In this document: in pieces, positions 36,099 to 45,083 of the stretch
How positions within the stretch are numbered: position 1 is the stretch's first letter
Layout: the number at the start of each line of letters is the position of its first letter
NCBI GenBank assembly: GCA_963742035.1
Contig: CAVUKH010000001.1
Location: 558,001-622,000 of the forward strand
Origin: Bog-473 sp963742035
GTDB lineage: Bacteria; Actinomycetota; Acidimicrobiia; Acidimicrobiales; RAAP-2
DNA: 64,000 bases
Direction: 5' to 3'
Translations under genes and position numbers: made by a program
Notes under the pieces: generated by a model
What the model was told of the DNA's origin: nothing
What the model saw: only the letters and a program-made list of their open reading frames with translations
The model's database searches: none

Positions 36099-37631
36099 CT
36101 ACTTGGCGAGACTCTTTCGGCCTGCCCGGCGGCGGCCGGAACGACTGATCACAAGGCCGAGAAGAAGCGCACCCGCTCCGATCACGACCTCGAGCACGAG
36201 CGGGGCACCCGTGGACGCCAGGGACGAAGCGCCTGATGCGGCCGTGGCCACGGTCGGCGCGCTCACGGGCCCCTGGTTGGCGGCCAAGGTCGCCGTCACC
36301 GGTGACGCGCCGGACGAGGACAGAGCCGAAGCCGGAGCAGCGGACGTCCCCGTACCCGGATTCGGGGAGGATGTCGTGGGTGACGTGGCGGGTTGCGGGC
36401 AGGAGGCGTCTGCGGTGCCCTCGAGTGCGGCCTGCACGCCGCAGAGCGTCACGGGCACCGTGCCACCGGTACCCGTGCTGCCGGGACCTCCCGCGGTGGT
36501 CGTGATGGAGCCAGTGCCAGTGCAGGTGCCATTGGCCGTGCCTTGGAGGGCGGCCGACACCGCGCAGACGGTCACGGGTGCAAAGACAGGGACGGACCCT
36601 GTCGTGGAAGTCGACACATGGGTCGGCTCACACGAGTTGTTCGCCGTGCCCGCCACCGCCACCACAATGCTGCACGCGTCCACCGGAATGACTCCGTCGA
36701 CCGGAGCGCTCTGGCTTCCGTCATCAGTGGGCAGGTCGTTCACGAGCGGGAATCCGGCGTCGGGCATGCACATGCCGTTGGCGGAGCCATCGACCTCGAC
36801 GACGGCACCGCACGCCGTCACCGGAACGAAGACGGCGGCGGCCTGAGCTTGCTGACTCGTCGGATCGGACTGCTGAGGGCAGTTGGCCGAGCTGTTCCCG
36901 TCGATCTCCGCAATGACATCACACACGGTGACGGGCACCTCGGCATCGACGATGCCTGTCTGGGCCACGGAACCGCTCGTCCCCGCGGTATTGCATCTGC
37001 TCGAGGTGCTGCCAACCAGACCGACGTTGACCGAACAGATGCTCACCGGAGCGTCGGCGTTGATGGCGCCGTCCTGCGCCGTCGACGCAGATTGTCCCCC
37101 GGCCAGTCCAAACGCAGAGGCGGCTTCGTCCAGTAACCCGACGGCGTTGTCCTGTGCCGTGATCGGAGCATTGACATTGGCGATTCCTCCGGCCTGGTCC
37201 ACCCCGACCGAGGTCGTGGAGCAGCCACTACTGGAGTCGGCGGCGACACCCACTGAAAGCGAGCACACGTTGATGGGCGCGTCGGCGTTGGCGACGGGTG
37301 ATGACTGCCTCGTCGTACTGGTACCAGTTGTCGAATCCTGGTCGGGCAGCACCGTGCCGCCGACTTCGTTCGACAGCCCGCTGATCGGAACGGCGACGGA
37401 CGCAGGCAGGGGGGGCAGGGAATCGGACACCGGCCCAGGCGGGGTGGGATTGGCCGCGCCGGTGGCCTGTGCCACCGCAGTGGCCGCGGCGTTTTGCATC
37501 GCCTGCACTGTCGTCTGCAGATTGCTGGGAGGGGATGCAGCACCGGCAGGCGCCACACCGGCAACCGCGCCCAGCGCCAGGATCAACCCACCGGTCAAGA
37601 CGCCGATAGATGTCGTTCGGATCCGCCTCAT
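36099..37631 (-). CDS. Chaplin-like repeat surface protein with LASTG sorting signal
   Basis: A 510-residue secreted protein. Signal peptide (about 1-31, GVAPAGAAS). Between about residues 100 and 415 are seven repeats of the form DAPVxVCxVxVGVxGxSSxxC, for example ADAPINVCSLSVGV and VPVTLCGVQAALEGTADASC; each has two cysteines about 15-17 residues apart, plus one copy lacking cysteine (VNAPITAQDNAVG). This matches the chaplin (DUF320) core, whose small Streptomyces members form amyloid coats. The C-terminus has LASTG (471-475), a hydrophobic helix and a basic tail: a class E-type sortase signal. AAGGAG precedes the ATG at 37631. Likely a wall-anchored surface-hydrophobicity protein; no sortase gene is in the window. 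Confidence 0.78.
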   Translation of the reverse strand: MRRIRTTSIGVLTGGLILALGAVAGVAPAGAASPPSNLQTTVQAMQNAAATAVAQATGAANPTPPGPVSDSLPPLPASVAVPISGLSNEVGGTVLPDQDSTTGTSTTRQSSPVANADAPINVCSLSVGVAADSSSGCSTTSVGVDQAGGIANVNAPITAQDNAVGLLDEAASAFGLAGGQSASTAQDGAINADAPVSICSVNVGLVGSTSSRCNTAGTSGSVAQTGIVDAEVPVTVCDVIAEIDGNSSANCPQQSDPTSQQAQAAAVFVPVTACGAVVEVDGSANGMCMPDAGFPLVNDLPTDDGSQSAPVDGVIPVDACSIVVAVAGTANNSCEPTHVSTSTTGSVPVFAPVTVCAVSAALQGTANGTCTGTGSITTTAGGPGSTGTGGTVPVTLCGVQAALEGTADASCPQPATSPTTSSPNPGTGTSAAPASALSSSGASPVTATLAANQGPVSAPTVATAASGASSLASTGAPLVLEVVIGAGALLLGLVISRSGRRRAGRKSLAK

Positions 37632-37757
37632 GTCGTTGCTCCTTCTGTGTCGTGGACACACACCGGCTCGAAGGCCGGCGCTCATCCCTCGTACCCGGCG
37701 AAACGAGGAACCTCGTGAGCCCATGCGAAGGTGCTGAAGAATTGTGAATGCACCCCC

Positions 37758-37771
37758 GCTGCATGTGCAGC
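37758..37771. promoter_or_regulatory. Inverted repeat upstream of chaplin-like gene
   Basis: GCTGCA-TG-TGCAGC is a perfect 6-bp palindrome with a 2-nt centre, about 127 nt upstream of the chaplin-like start in the 257-nt gap before it. A possible operator; nothing else is recognised in that gap. Confidence 0.3.
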
Positions 37772-37888
37772 AGTTGACGCGATGTGCCGAAGGAGGCAGT
37801 CAATTTGAACGAGGGATGGTGCCGTCCCACTTTCGTCAGCCGCGGCCGCCCGGCTCACGAACCAACCCGCTGTGATTCTCGGCTACCC

Positions 37889-39019
37889 CTATGAGCGGCG
37901 GAAGTACCGGCTCAGCGTCTCTTCTTGTTGCTGGTAGGACGAGCCGATGCCCGACCCGTACAGAGAAGTGGGCTCCTCGAGCATGCGCTCGAAGGTGAGC
38001 TTGCACACGGCCTGGCCGTTCTCGACCATGAAGGGAACGTCGTGTGCGCGCACCTCGAGCGCGGCGCGCGAACCGCGGAACCCGCCGGTTGGATCGAACC
38101 CGAACCCGGGATCGAAGAACCCCGCGTAGTGGGTACGCAGCTCGCCGCTCGTTGGGTCGTAGGCCGTCATTTCGGCCGCCAGGTTCGGCGGGATGCTGAC
38201 GGCCTCGTTCGACATCAAGAGGTAGAAACGCTTCGGCGAGAGCACGAGACGGTCACCGTCCTCCCGGAACACCGGGTCCCAGAATGGCAATGGATCCACT
38301 TCACCGCCTGACGTCAGATCGAGGAGGGGCGCGCTGTCGCGGGTGCTGTGGCCGACCTGTCCCGTCTCGTCGCCCCGCAGATCGAGGCCCAGGAAAAGTC
38401 CATTCGAGAGGACCAGGTCGTCGACGGACACCGGCCCGCCCGACCGGTAAAGGATCGGCTCCTCGAGATGTGTCTGCCTGACCTCGTCGTCGCTGAGCCA
38501 CGGGTGGCCCATGGAGAGCCGGAGTTGATTGAGCGTCAGGTCCTCTCGGACGCGGACTGGAAAGGAGAGGGGGACGACCTCCAGGTACAAGGGACCGTGA
38601 TAACCCGGCGCCACCTCGTCGAACCGGTCGCTGTTGTCCGTGATGACACGGGTGAAGACGTCGATGCGCCCCGTCGAGCTCTTTGGGTTGGCCTTGCCAC
38701 GCAGCCCCGCCGGGAGGTCGAGCCGCTCCTTAAGCTCAATCAGGTAGGGGCACCGCGCTTCGAGCATCGCCCCGTCGCCGCGCAGGTCGATCTCGTCGAG
38801 GATGTAGTCCTTGAGCTTCCGCTCGACCGAATCGGTCCCCGGGAGAAAGCTGCAACGGATGCGCAGGGCCCGCTCCCCGAGGCGCAGGTCGAGGCTGGCG
38901 GGCTGCACGTTCCCACCAGGGATGTTGAAGCGGCCGGCGTCGATGTAGCCGGCTCGGATGGCCCGTTCGAGGAGTTGGCCGGGGAGCACGCCTTCGGATG
39001 TCGGTTGGAGGTTCAGCAC
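37889..39019 (-). CDS. dcd: dCTP deaminase (two-domain, long form)
   Basis: About 376 residues, the length of the long 2'-deoxycytidine 5'-triphosphate deaminase family rather than the short ~190-residue enzyme. The N-terminal half carries the catalytic-type motif ANPKSSTGRIDVFTRV and YHGPLYLEVVP; the C-terminal half repeats the fold with HYAGFFDPGFGF and RAALEVRAHDVPFM. The product dUTP feeds thymidylate synthesis. I take the GTG at 39019 because it gives the usual start TSEGVLPGQLLERAIRAG; the frame is open to 39190 but that part is unlike the family. Three DnaA-box-like sequences lie 110-170 nt upstream. Confidence 0.82.
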   Translation of the reverse strand: MLNLQPTSEGVLPGQLLERAIRAGYIDAGRFNIPGGNVQPASLDLRLGERALRIRCSFLPGTDSVERKLKDYILDEIDLRGDGAMLEARCPYLIELKERLDLPAGLRGKANPKSSTGRIDVFTRVITDNSDRFDEVAPGYHGPLYLEVVPLSFPVRVREDLTLNQLRLSMGHPWLSDDEVRQTHLEEPILYRSGGPVSVDDLVLSNGLFLGLDLRGDETGQVGHSTRDSAPLLDLTSGGEVDPLPFWDPVFREDGDRLVLSPKRFYLLMSNEAVSIPPNLAAEMTAYDPTSGELRTHYAGFFDPGFGFDPTGGFRGSRAALEVRAHDVPFMVENGQAVCKLTFERMLEEPTSLYGSGIGSSYQQQEETLSRYFRRS

Positions 39020-39359
39020 CAAGGCGCTGGCACCGGGTCGCGAGGTCTTCTGGCGGACACACCCAGAGCAAAGCACGTGGCGTCCCACCGCGAAAGACCC
39101 GGGGTGGGGATGGCGTCGGGCACAGCCTGTGGACGACTTGGGGACGATTCCCCGTACACAGGGGTTCCGCAGGAAGGAACTGTCATCCACAAGGGGCCGG
39201 ACATTTTCTCTCCTTCCTCCGGTCCCGCCTCATCGGCGTCCGAACATTGGCCCGGCGAAGGGGCATCACCCCGGTCCTCTCGGCCTGCGTGCTAGAGAAA
39301 AGAGCGAGGAAGGGTCGGCTCGAGGAGCCCCGTGGGGCGGAAATGGGAGTGTGGCCTGA
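39020..39359. promoter_or_regulatory. Divergent intergenic region with DnaA-box-like sequences
   Basis: 340 nt between dCTP deaminase (minus) and the RsiG-like gene (plus). It contains TGTGGACGA (39128-39136), TGGGGACGA (39139-39147) and TCATCCACA (39183-39191), each one or two bases from a DnaA box. No ORF here looks coding. Confidence 0.35.
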
Positions 39360-39986
39360 ATGTCAGCAACCCGCGCGCCCGTCCCCGGCAACGGGGGGGA
39401 CAACGCGGCCGAGCTTTCCCTGCAGGACCGACCGATCGATCTGGTCGACATCGGTCGAGTCCTCGGGGCCTCGGCCCACGTCGAGCGTCTGGGTGCAGCC
39501 GCCCCCATCCGGGCCTGGAGGGACGACCTCACGCTGATCGAAGAGGCCCTGAGCTACGCCCGAGCGGTCCTCACCGCCGACGTGGCCATTCTGGCGAATG
39601 CGGGCTCGCCGAGTCCCTCGGAACCGGAGAGCATCATCGACGAGCTGTCCAGCGTGCTTGCCGACGGCCTCCGGGAGGAGCGCTGGGCAGAGCCGGAAGG
39701 CGAAGGCGACGACCTGGGGCTCGACGACCTGGGGCTCGACGACCTGGGGCTCGACGAGAGTCTCTTCATTCGTACGGACCATCTCCTGGCCGCCCACCAG
39801 GAGATGGCGCGGGTGAACCTGTCTTCCCCGGCCGCTGCGGCTCGCGTCCAAGAGCGGGTCGAAGAGCAGCTGGCCATCCTGACCGAACGACAGGCTGCCG
39901 TCGAGGCTCGGCTCCAACAGATCAGCGCCGTGATCATCCGCCGCTACCAGATTGCGGCGGAGCCGGTTCGCGATCAACCCGCCTGA
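39360..39986 (+). CDS. Possible RsiG-like (aerial mycelium formation) protein
   Basis: A 208-residue acidic helical protein. Helix 1 (RDDLTLIEEALSYARAVLTA) fits the E-x3-S-x2-R part of the c-di-GMP motif of RsiG, the anti-sigma partner of WhiG (Glu61, Ser65, Arg68), but the expected Gln and Asp positions are Thr72 and Ala76. Helix 2 (about 160-196) ends LQQISAVIIRRYQ, like RsiG homologues, but its motif is degenerate. Between them is an acidic linker with three exact DLGLD repeats. If homologous, it may bind a sigma factor with weak or no c-di-GMP dependence. The ATG lacks a clear Shine-Dalgarno. The family call is tentative; the gene itself is likely real. Confidence 0.5.
   Translation: MSATRAPVPGNGGDNAAELSLQDRPIDLVDIGRVLGASAHVERLGAAAPIRAWRDDLTLIEEALSYARAVLTADVAILANAGSPSPSEPESIIDELSSVLADGLREERWAEPEGEGDDLGLDDLGLDDLGLDESLFIRTDHLLAAHQEMARVNLSSPAAAARVQERVEEQLAILTERQAAVEARLQQISAVIIRRYQIAAEPVRDQPA
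39711..39755 (+). repeat. Three exact 15-bp tandem repeats
   Basis: GACCTGGGGCTCGAC occurs three times in a row without mismatch, coding (DLGLD)3 in the acidic linker of the RsiG-like protein. In-frame copy-number change would only alter linker length. Confidence 0.9.
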
Positions 39987-40018
39987 CTCCGGGCCGGGGG
40001 CAGGCCTGCGACCGGCTG

Positions 40019-40024
40019 TAAGCT
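40019..40024 (+). promoter_or_regulatory. Possible -10 element (TAAGCT) of amidohydrolase gene
   Basis: TAAGCT fits TAnnnT and lies 62 nt before the amidohydrolase ATG, which has its own GGAGG site, so this would be a normal leadered transcript. Confidence 0.3.
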
Positions 40025-40085
40025 GACGGGTCGTCAGATTTCGGCGTCCGGCAGCCGCCGTGCGCACCCGCCCCGCGGAGGTCCC

Positions 40086-41813
40086 ATGCTCGACTACGTC
40101 ATCCGATCCGGCACGGTCATGGACGGAACCGGTGACCCCGGCCGCCTCGCCGATGTCGGCATCCGCGACGGGCGGATCGCCGCCGTCGGACGAGTCGACG
40201 ACGAAGGGGCAACCGAGCTCGATGCCGCCGGGCTGATTGTGATGCCGGGCGTGGTCGACCCCCACACGCACTACGACGCGCAGCTCTTCTGGGACCCCCT
40301 GGCGTCTCCTTCCAACGTGCACGGCGTGACCACCGTCATCGGCGGCAACTGCGGGTTCACGCTCGCCCCCATCAACGCCGAGGACGCGGACTACATCCGC
40401 CAGATGATGGCCAAGGTCGAGGGGATGCCGCTCGCTGCCCTGGAGAACGGCGTGCCGTGGAACTGGTCGACCTTCGGGGAGTACCTCGACAGGCTCGAGG
40501 GCAGGCTGGGCGTGAACGCCGGGTTCCTGGTGGGGCACTGCGCCCTGCGGCGCAAGGTGATGGGGGCCGAGCGGGGCGAAGAGGTGGCCACCGACGACGA
40601 GGTCGCCGCCATGCGCGCCCTGCTGGCCGAGTCACTGGATGCGGGCGGCTTGGGCTTTTCGTCGTCTCAGTCCCGCACCCACTCCGACGGAGACGGGCGC
40701 CCCATCAGCTCGCGCTACGCCGACCGCCGCGAGATGCTCGCCTTCTGTGAGGAGGTGGGAGCCCACGAGGGCACCACGCTCGAGTACATCACCAATGGGT
40801 GCCTGGACTCCTTTACCCCCGAAGAGATCGACCTGATGACGACCATGAGCGTGACCGCCCAGCGGCCGCTCAACTGGAACGTCCTGACGGTCGACGCCCG
40901 CTCGGCCGACCGCATTCAGCATCAGCTGTCCGCGTCGTCCGCCGCCGCTGCGGCGGGCGGGCGGATCGTCGCCCTGACCATGCCGACGCTCGTTCCCATG
41001 AACATGAGCTTTCGCACCCACTGCGCGCTGTTCCTCATTCCGGGATGGGGCGACGTCATGGGGCTCCCCGAGGTCGAGCGGATGCGCCAGCTGGCCGATC
41101 CCGCCGTGCGAGCCCTGCTCGACGAGCGGGCGCACAGCAAGGAGGCCGGGGTGTTCCGTGGGCTGGCCCGCTGGGGCAGCTACGTGATCGGGGACACCTA
41201 CGCGCCGGCCAATGAGGGCTGTGCCTTCCGCACCGTGGCCGACATCGCGGCCGAACGGGGGACGGCCCCCTTTGACACCCTGCTCGATATCGTCCTGGCC
41301 GATGACCTCCGCACCGTCTTATGGCCCAACACCGACGACGGCGAAGAGGCCACCTGGGACATGCGAGCAGAAATCTGGAGCGACCCGCGTGCGATGGTCG
41401 GGGGCTCCGACGCCGGTGCACACCTCGACCGTATGTGCGGCTCGAGCTATCCGACCGGCTTCCTCGGTGACTGCCTGCGGGGCCGCAAGCTGGTGCCGGT
41501 CGAGAAGGCGGTGCACATGCTGACGGCCCAGCCCGCCCAGCTCTTCGGGCTGCGCGACCGGGGGCTCATTCGTGAGGGCTACGTCGCCGACCTCTTCGTG
41601 TTCGATCCCGAGACCGTCGACTCCGAACCCGCCCGACTCGTGCACGACCTGCCTGGCGACACGCCGCGCCTCTACGCCGGCTCACATGGGGTCGTCCGCG
41701 TCCTGGTCAACGGGACCGAGACCATCCGCGACGGCGCCCCCACCGGCGCACTGCCGGGCACGCTCCTGCGGTCCGGCCGCGACACGGCCTCCGTAATTCC
41801 AACCCCGGTCTGA
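40086..41813 (+). CDS. Amidohydrolase, N-acyl-D-amino-acid deacylase type
   Basis: A 575-residue metal-dependent amidohydrolase (Amidohydro_3). It begins MLDYVIRSGTVMDGTGDPG, the usual beta-sandwich start, then MPGVVDPHTHYDAQLFWDP with the HxH metal ligands, GHCALRRKVMG, and a late Asp in VGGSDAGAHLDRMC. The length and layout match D-aminoacylases and related enzymes that free D-amino acids from N-acyl forms; dihydropyrimidinase-like activities cannot be excluded. GCGGAGGTCCC precedes the ATG. It lies downstream of the RsiG-like gene and upstream of lepB, all on the plus strand. Confidence 0.87.
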   Translation: MLDYVIRSGTVMDGTGDPGRLADVGIRDGRIAAVGRVDDEGATELDAAGLIVMPGVVDPHTHYDAQLFWDPLASPSNVHGVTTVIGGNCGFTLAPINAEDADYIRQMMAKVEGMPLAALENGVPWNWSTFGEYLDRLEGRLGVNAGFLVGHCALRRKVMGAERGEEVATDDEVAAMRALLAESLDAGGLGFSSSQSRTHSDGDGRPISSRYADRREMLAFCEEVGAHEGTTLEYITNGCLDSFTPEEIDLMTTMSVTAQRPLNWNVLTVDARSADRIQHQLSASSAAAAAGGRIVALTMPTLVPMNMSFRTHCALFLIPGWGDVMGLPEVERMRQLADPAVRALLDERAHSKEAGVFRGLARWGSYVIGDTYAPANEGCAFRTVADIAAERGTAPFDTLLDIVLADDLRTVLWPNTDDGEEATWDMRAEIWSDPRAMVGGSDAGAHLDRMCGSSYPTGFLGDCLRGRKLVPVEKAVHMLTAQPAQLFGLRDRGLIREGYVADLFVFDPETVDSEPARLVHDLPGDTPRLYAGSHGVVRVLVNGTETIRDGAPTGALPGTLLRSGRDTASVIPTPV

Positions 41814-41837
41814 TCTCCAGGCTCCCGCGTCGCCGTC

Positions 41838-41843
41838 TAGCCT
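41838..41843 (+). promoter_or_regulatory. -10 element of leaderless promoter (TAGCCT)
   Basis: TAGCCT ends 7 nt before the lepB GTG (41851) with no Shine-Dalgarno between, the same layout as before 5839 and 22953. It lies between the amidohydrolase stop and lepB. Confidence 0.45.
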
Positions 41844-41850
41844 GCCTCCG

Positions 41851-42513
41851 GTGACGCCCGACCCGAACGAGCCGGTGCTTGCCGTCGAAGAACCACCCCC
41901 GGCCGGGCCGCCGGACGTCGAGTCGGTGCTCGCGCCGCCTCCCGCCAACCCCCATCCGACGCGTTGGATCAAGGAGGCGGTGATCGTCGTCGTGGTTGCC
42001 GTCCTGGTGGCGGTGCTCCTGCGGGCGTTCGTCGTCCAGACCTTCTTCATCCCGTCCGGATCCATGGAGCCCACGTTGCAGATCGGGGACCGCATCCTCG
42101 TCAACAAGCTGAGCTACCACCTACACGGGGTTGACCGCGGCGACATCGTCGTCTTCTCGCGGCCACCGACCGAGAACTGCGGTGGGCCCGAGGTGAACGA
42201 CCTCGTCAAGCGTGTCATCGGGCTCCCGGGCGACGTCGTCTCGCTCACCAACGGCTACGTCTACATCGACGGGAAGCGCCTCGACGAGACCTGGCTACCG
42301 TCGTCAGAACAGGGCATCACCGTGGCGGGGCCGGCCGGCAACAACTCCAACCTGGCGCGCCCCTACCGGGTGCCGTCCAACGACTACTTCGTGATGGGTG
42401 ACAACCGGACGGACTCGTGCGACAGCCGGTACTGGGGACCGATCAACCGGTCGCTGATCGTCGGCAAGGTCGAACTCCGCGTCTGGCCGATCTCGTCCCT
42501 GCACATCTTCTGA
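41851..42513 (+). CDS. lepB: Signal peptidase I
   Basis: A 220-residue type I signal peptidase. A proline-rich cytoplasmic N-terminus (about 1-38), one membrane helix (about 41-60), then the outside catalytic domain: PSGSMEPTLQIGD with the nucleophile Ser71, NDLVKRVIGLPGD with the general base Lys120, and MGDNRTDSCDSRYWGP. It removes signal peptides from exported proteins, presumably including the many secreted products here. The GTG start is supported by a TAnnnT box 7 nt upstream. It converges on gyrA, with a hairpin in the 27-nt gap. Confidence 0.95.
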   Translation: MTPDPNEPVLAVEEPPPAGPPDVESVLAPPPANPHPTRWIKEAVIVVVVAVLVAVLLRAFVVQTFFIPSGSMEPTLQIGDRILVNKLSYHLHGVDRGDIVVFSRPPTENCGGPEVNDLVKRVIGLPGDVVSLTNGYVYIDGKRLDETWLPSSEQGITVAGPAGNNSNLARPYRVPSNDYFVMGDNRTDSCDSRYWGPINRSLIVGKVELRVWPISSLHIF

Positions 42514-42535
42514 GCCCGCACCGGGCGCAGCGGGC
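42514..42535. terminator. Hairpin between convergent lepB and gyrA
   Basis: GCCCGC (42514-42519) and GCGGGC (42530-42535) form a 6-bp stem with a 10-nt loop in the gap between the two stops. It could end transcription from both sides; no T-run follows. Confidence 0.4.
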
Positions 42536-42540
42536 CGGCC

Positions 42541-45057
42541 TCAGCCTTCGTCTTCGGTCTCCGCACTCACCCGCGCCACGGCGGCCACGCTCTGGCCCTC
42601 ATCGAGGTTCATGACTCGGACTCCGGTGGCGTCGCGGCCTTGGGACGCGATCTCGCGGGCCTGCGTGCGGATGACCACGCCGCCCGAAGAGACCAGCAGG
42701 ATCTCCTCGTCGAGGGCGATCATGAACGCGGCGACCACGGAGCCCCGTTTGCCGGTCAGACGGATGCCCCGGACACCCTGGCCTCCGCGCGCCTGCCGGT
42801 TGAATCGCTCGAGCTTGGTGCGTTTGCCGTAGCCGGCATCGGTCACGATCAGAATATCCGTGTCGTCGGCTGCTACGTCCAGGGACACCACGGCGTCCCC
42901 GGCGCGGAGTCGGATGCCGCGCACACCGGCGGCGTCCCTGCCCATGGCGCGCACGTCCTCCTCGTTGAAGCGGATCGTCATACCGTTGCGCGTGACCTCG
43001 AAGAGGTCGTCGTCGCCCGACGTAGCCACGACCCGGACCAGCTCGTCGCCGTCGCGCAGATTGATCGCGATGAATCCCTCACGACGAGACTTGTCGTACT
43101 CGCTCAGGGCCGTTTTCTTGACCTGACCGAGCGCCGTGGCGAACACCAGGAACTGGTCGGGAGAGAACTCGCGAGTGGCGATGATGGCCGTGATCGACTC
43201 GTTCGGCGCCAGGGGCACCAGGTTGATCGCCGCCGTCCCGCGGGCGGTCCGGTCCTTCATCGGGATCTCGTGGCCACGCAGCCGGTAGACCTTTCCCTGG
43301 TTCGAGAACAGCAGGAGGAATGCGTGGGCGGAGGTATGGACTACCTGGCTGACCAGGTCCTCCTCCTTGAGCCGTGCCCCTTGCACACCCCGGCCCCCGC
43401 GACCCTGGGTCCGGAAGGCCACGGCGGCGACGGACTTGATGTAGCCGGCCCTGGTCATGGTCACCACGATCTCCTCGTCGGAGATCAGGTCCTCCACACC
43501 CATCTCGCCCGGATCGTGGGTGATCACGCTCCGGCGCGGATTGCTGTACTTGTCGCGGATCGCGGTCATCTCGGTCTCGATGACGCCGCGCAACTTGTTG
43601 TCGTCCGAAAGGATGGCTTCCAGTTCGGCGATGGTGGCCCGCAGCTCCTCCATCTCCGCCTCGAGCTCGGAACGGCCCAGCCGGGTCAAGCGACCGAGTG
43701 TCATGTCCAAAATGTGCGTGGCTTGTACTTCGGTGAAGGAGAACGGCTCCGCCATCAGCGCCGTTCGGGCCTCGGGCCGGTCGGCCGATGCCCGGATGGT
43801 CGCGATCACGGCATCGAGCATGTCGATGGCGCGCAGGAGGCCCTCGACGATGTGGGCCCGGTTGCGTGCCTTCTCCAGGCGGTAGGCCGAACGGCGCTGA
43901 ATGACCTCAATCTGGTGGTCGATGTAGTGCGACAGCGCCTGCGCCAGGTTCAGCGTGCGAGGCACACCGTCCACGAGAGCCAACATGTTGACGCCGAAGC
44001 TTGTCTGCAAGGGCGTCTGCTTGTACAGGTTGTTCAGGACGACGTTGGCATTGGCGTCGCGCTTCAACTCAATGATCAGACTCGGCTGCTGGTTGGCGGA
44101 CGCGTTCCGCATGCCGCTGATGCCGTCGAGGTCACCGGCGCGCACCAGCTCGGTGATCTTCTGCTCAATCACCTCGACGGAGGTCTGGTACGGGAGCTCG
44201 GAGACGACGATCCGGTCGCCGCTGCGACCCTCTTCGATCTCGGCGACGGCGCGCATCTTGATGGAGCCACGACCGGTCCGGTAGGCGTCGAGAATGCCCT
44301 GTCGGCCGAGGATCTGCGCCCCCGTCGGGAAGTCGGGTCCTTTGACGAACTCCATGAGCTCGTCCGGGGTCGCGGCGGGGTTGCGCAGCACGTGGAGGGC
44401 CGCGTCGATCACCTCACCCATGTTGTGCGGCGGGATGTTGGTCGCCATGCCCACTGCGATGCCCTGCGACCCGTTGATGAGCAGGTTGGGGAAGCGGCCC
44501 GGGAGCACCACGGGCTCTTGGGCCGATCCGTCGTAGTTGGCCACCATGTCGACGGTCTCTTCGTCGATGTCGGCCATCAGCTCCAGGGCCAACGGAGCGA
44601 GGCGGCACTCGGTGTAGCGCATGGCCGCAGCGCCGTCGTCGGGGCCCCGGCCCCCGAAGCTCCCGTGCCCGTCGATCAGCGGGTGGCGGAGGGAGAACTC
44701 CTGGACCATGCGCGCCAGCGCCTCGTAAATCGCCGAGTCGCCATGCGGGTGATACGTCCCCATGACCTCGCCGACGACCTTGGCGCACTTGCTGTGCGGC
44801 CGGTCGGGACGCTGCCCGTTGTCGAACATGGAGTAGAGGATCCGGCGGTGCACCGGCTTGAGCCCATCGCGCACGTCCGGGAGGGCGCGGGCGACGATGA
44901 CCGACATGGAGTATTCGAGGAACGAGCGCTCCATCTCCTCTTGGATCTCAATCGGTTCGATCGAACCGCTGATCGGTTCCTCGGCTGCGGATGGGGTCTC
45001 GTCGCCCCCGCCCCGGCCCGCTCCCCCGCGGCCTGAGCCGCGTGTCGACTGTGGCAT
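42541..45057 (-). CDS. gyrA: DNA gyrase subunit A
   Basis: An 838-residue type IIA topoisomerase A subunit. The breakage domain has SMSVIVARALPDVRDGLKPV, the catalytic Tyr in AAMRYTECRL, and the quinolone-determining segment HPHGDSAIYEALARM, with Ser at the position of E. coli Ser83 and Glu at Asp87. The C-terminal beta-pinwheel carries a GyrA box (QGRGGRG), so it is gyrase rather than topoisomerase IV. With GyrB it adds negative supercoils. The ATG at 45057 follows GGGAGC and lies 27 nt after the gyrB stop; the two form an operon. Confidence 0.97.
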   Translation of the reverse strand: MPQSTRGSGRGGAGRGGGDETPSAAEEPISGSIEPIEIQEEMERSFLEYSMSVIVARALPDVRDGLKPVHRRILYSMFDNGQRPDRPHSKCAKVVGEVMGTYHPHGDSAIYEALARMVQEFSLRHPLIDGHGSFGGRGPDDGAAAMRYTECRLAPLALELMADIDEETVDMVANYDGSAQEPVVLPGRFPNLLINGSQGIAVGMATNIPPHNMGEVIDAALHVLRNPAATPDELMEFVKGPDFPTGAQILGRQGILDAYRTGRGSIKMRAVAEIEEGRSGDRIVVSELPYQTSVEVIEQKITELVRAGDLDGISGMRNASANQQPSLIIELKRDANANVVLNNLYKQTPLQTSFGVNMLALVDGVPRTLNLAQALSHYIDHQIEVIQRRSAYRLEKARNRAHIVEGLLRAIDMLDAVIATIRASADRPEARTALMAEPFSFTEVQATHILDMTLGRLTRLGRSELEAEMEELRATIAELEAILSDDNKLRGVIETEMTAIRDKYSNPRRSVITHDPGEMGVEDLISDEEIVVTMTRAGYIKSVAAVAFRTQGRGGRGVQGARLKEEDLVSQVVHTSAHAFLLLFSNQGKVYRLRGHEIPMKDRTARGTAAINLVPLAPNESITAIIATREFSPDQFLVFATALGQVKKTALSEYDKSRREGFIAINLRDGDELVRVVATSGDDDLFEVTRNGMTIRFNEEDVRAMGRDAAGVRGIRLRAGDAVVSLDVAADDTDILIVTDAGYGKRTKLERFNRQARGGQGVRGIRLTGKRGSVVAAFMIALDEEILLVSSGGVVIRTQAREIASQGRDATGVRVMNLDEGQSVAAVARVSAETEDEG

Positions 45058-45083
45058 GTGCTCCCTACTTCCGGTCCGGTCGC

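Noticed and set aside
39332..40021. Alternative plus-strand frame over the RsiG-like gene
   Set aside because: Arg-rich out-of-frame translation; the chosen frame has helices, an acidic exact repeat and family resemblance.
42640..45036. 798-residue plus-strand open frame antisense to gyrA
   Set aside because: Complement of the strongly supported gyrA codons; no motif.
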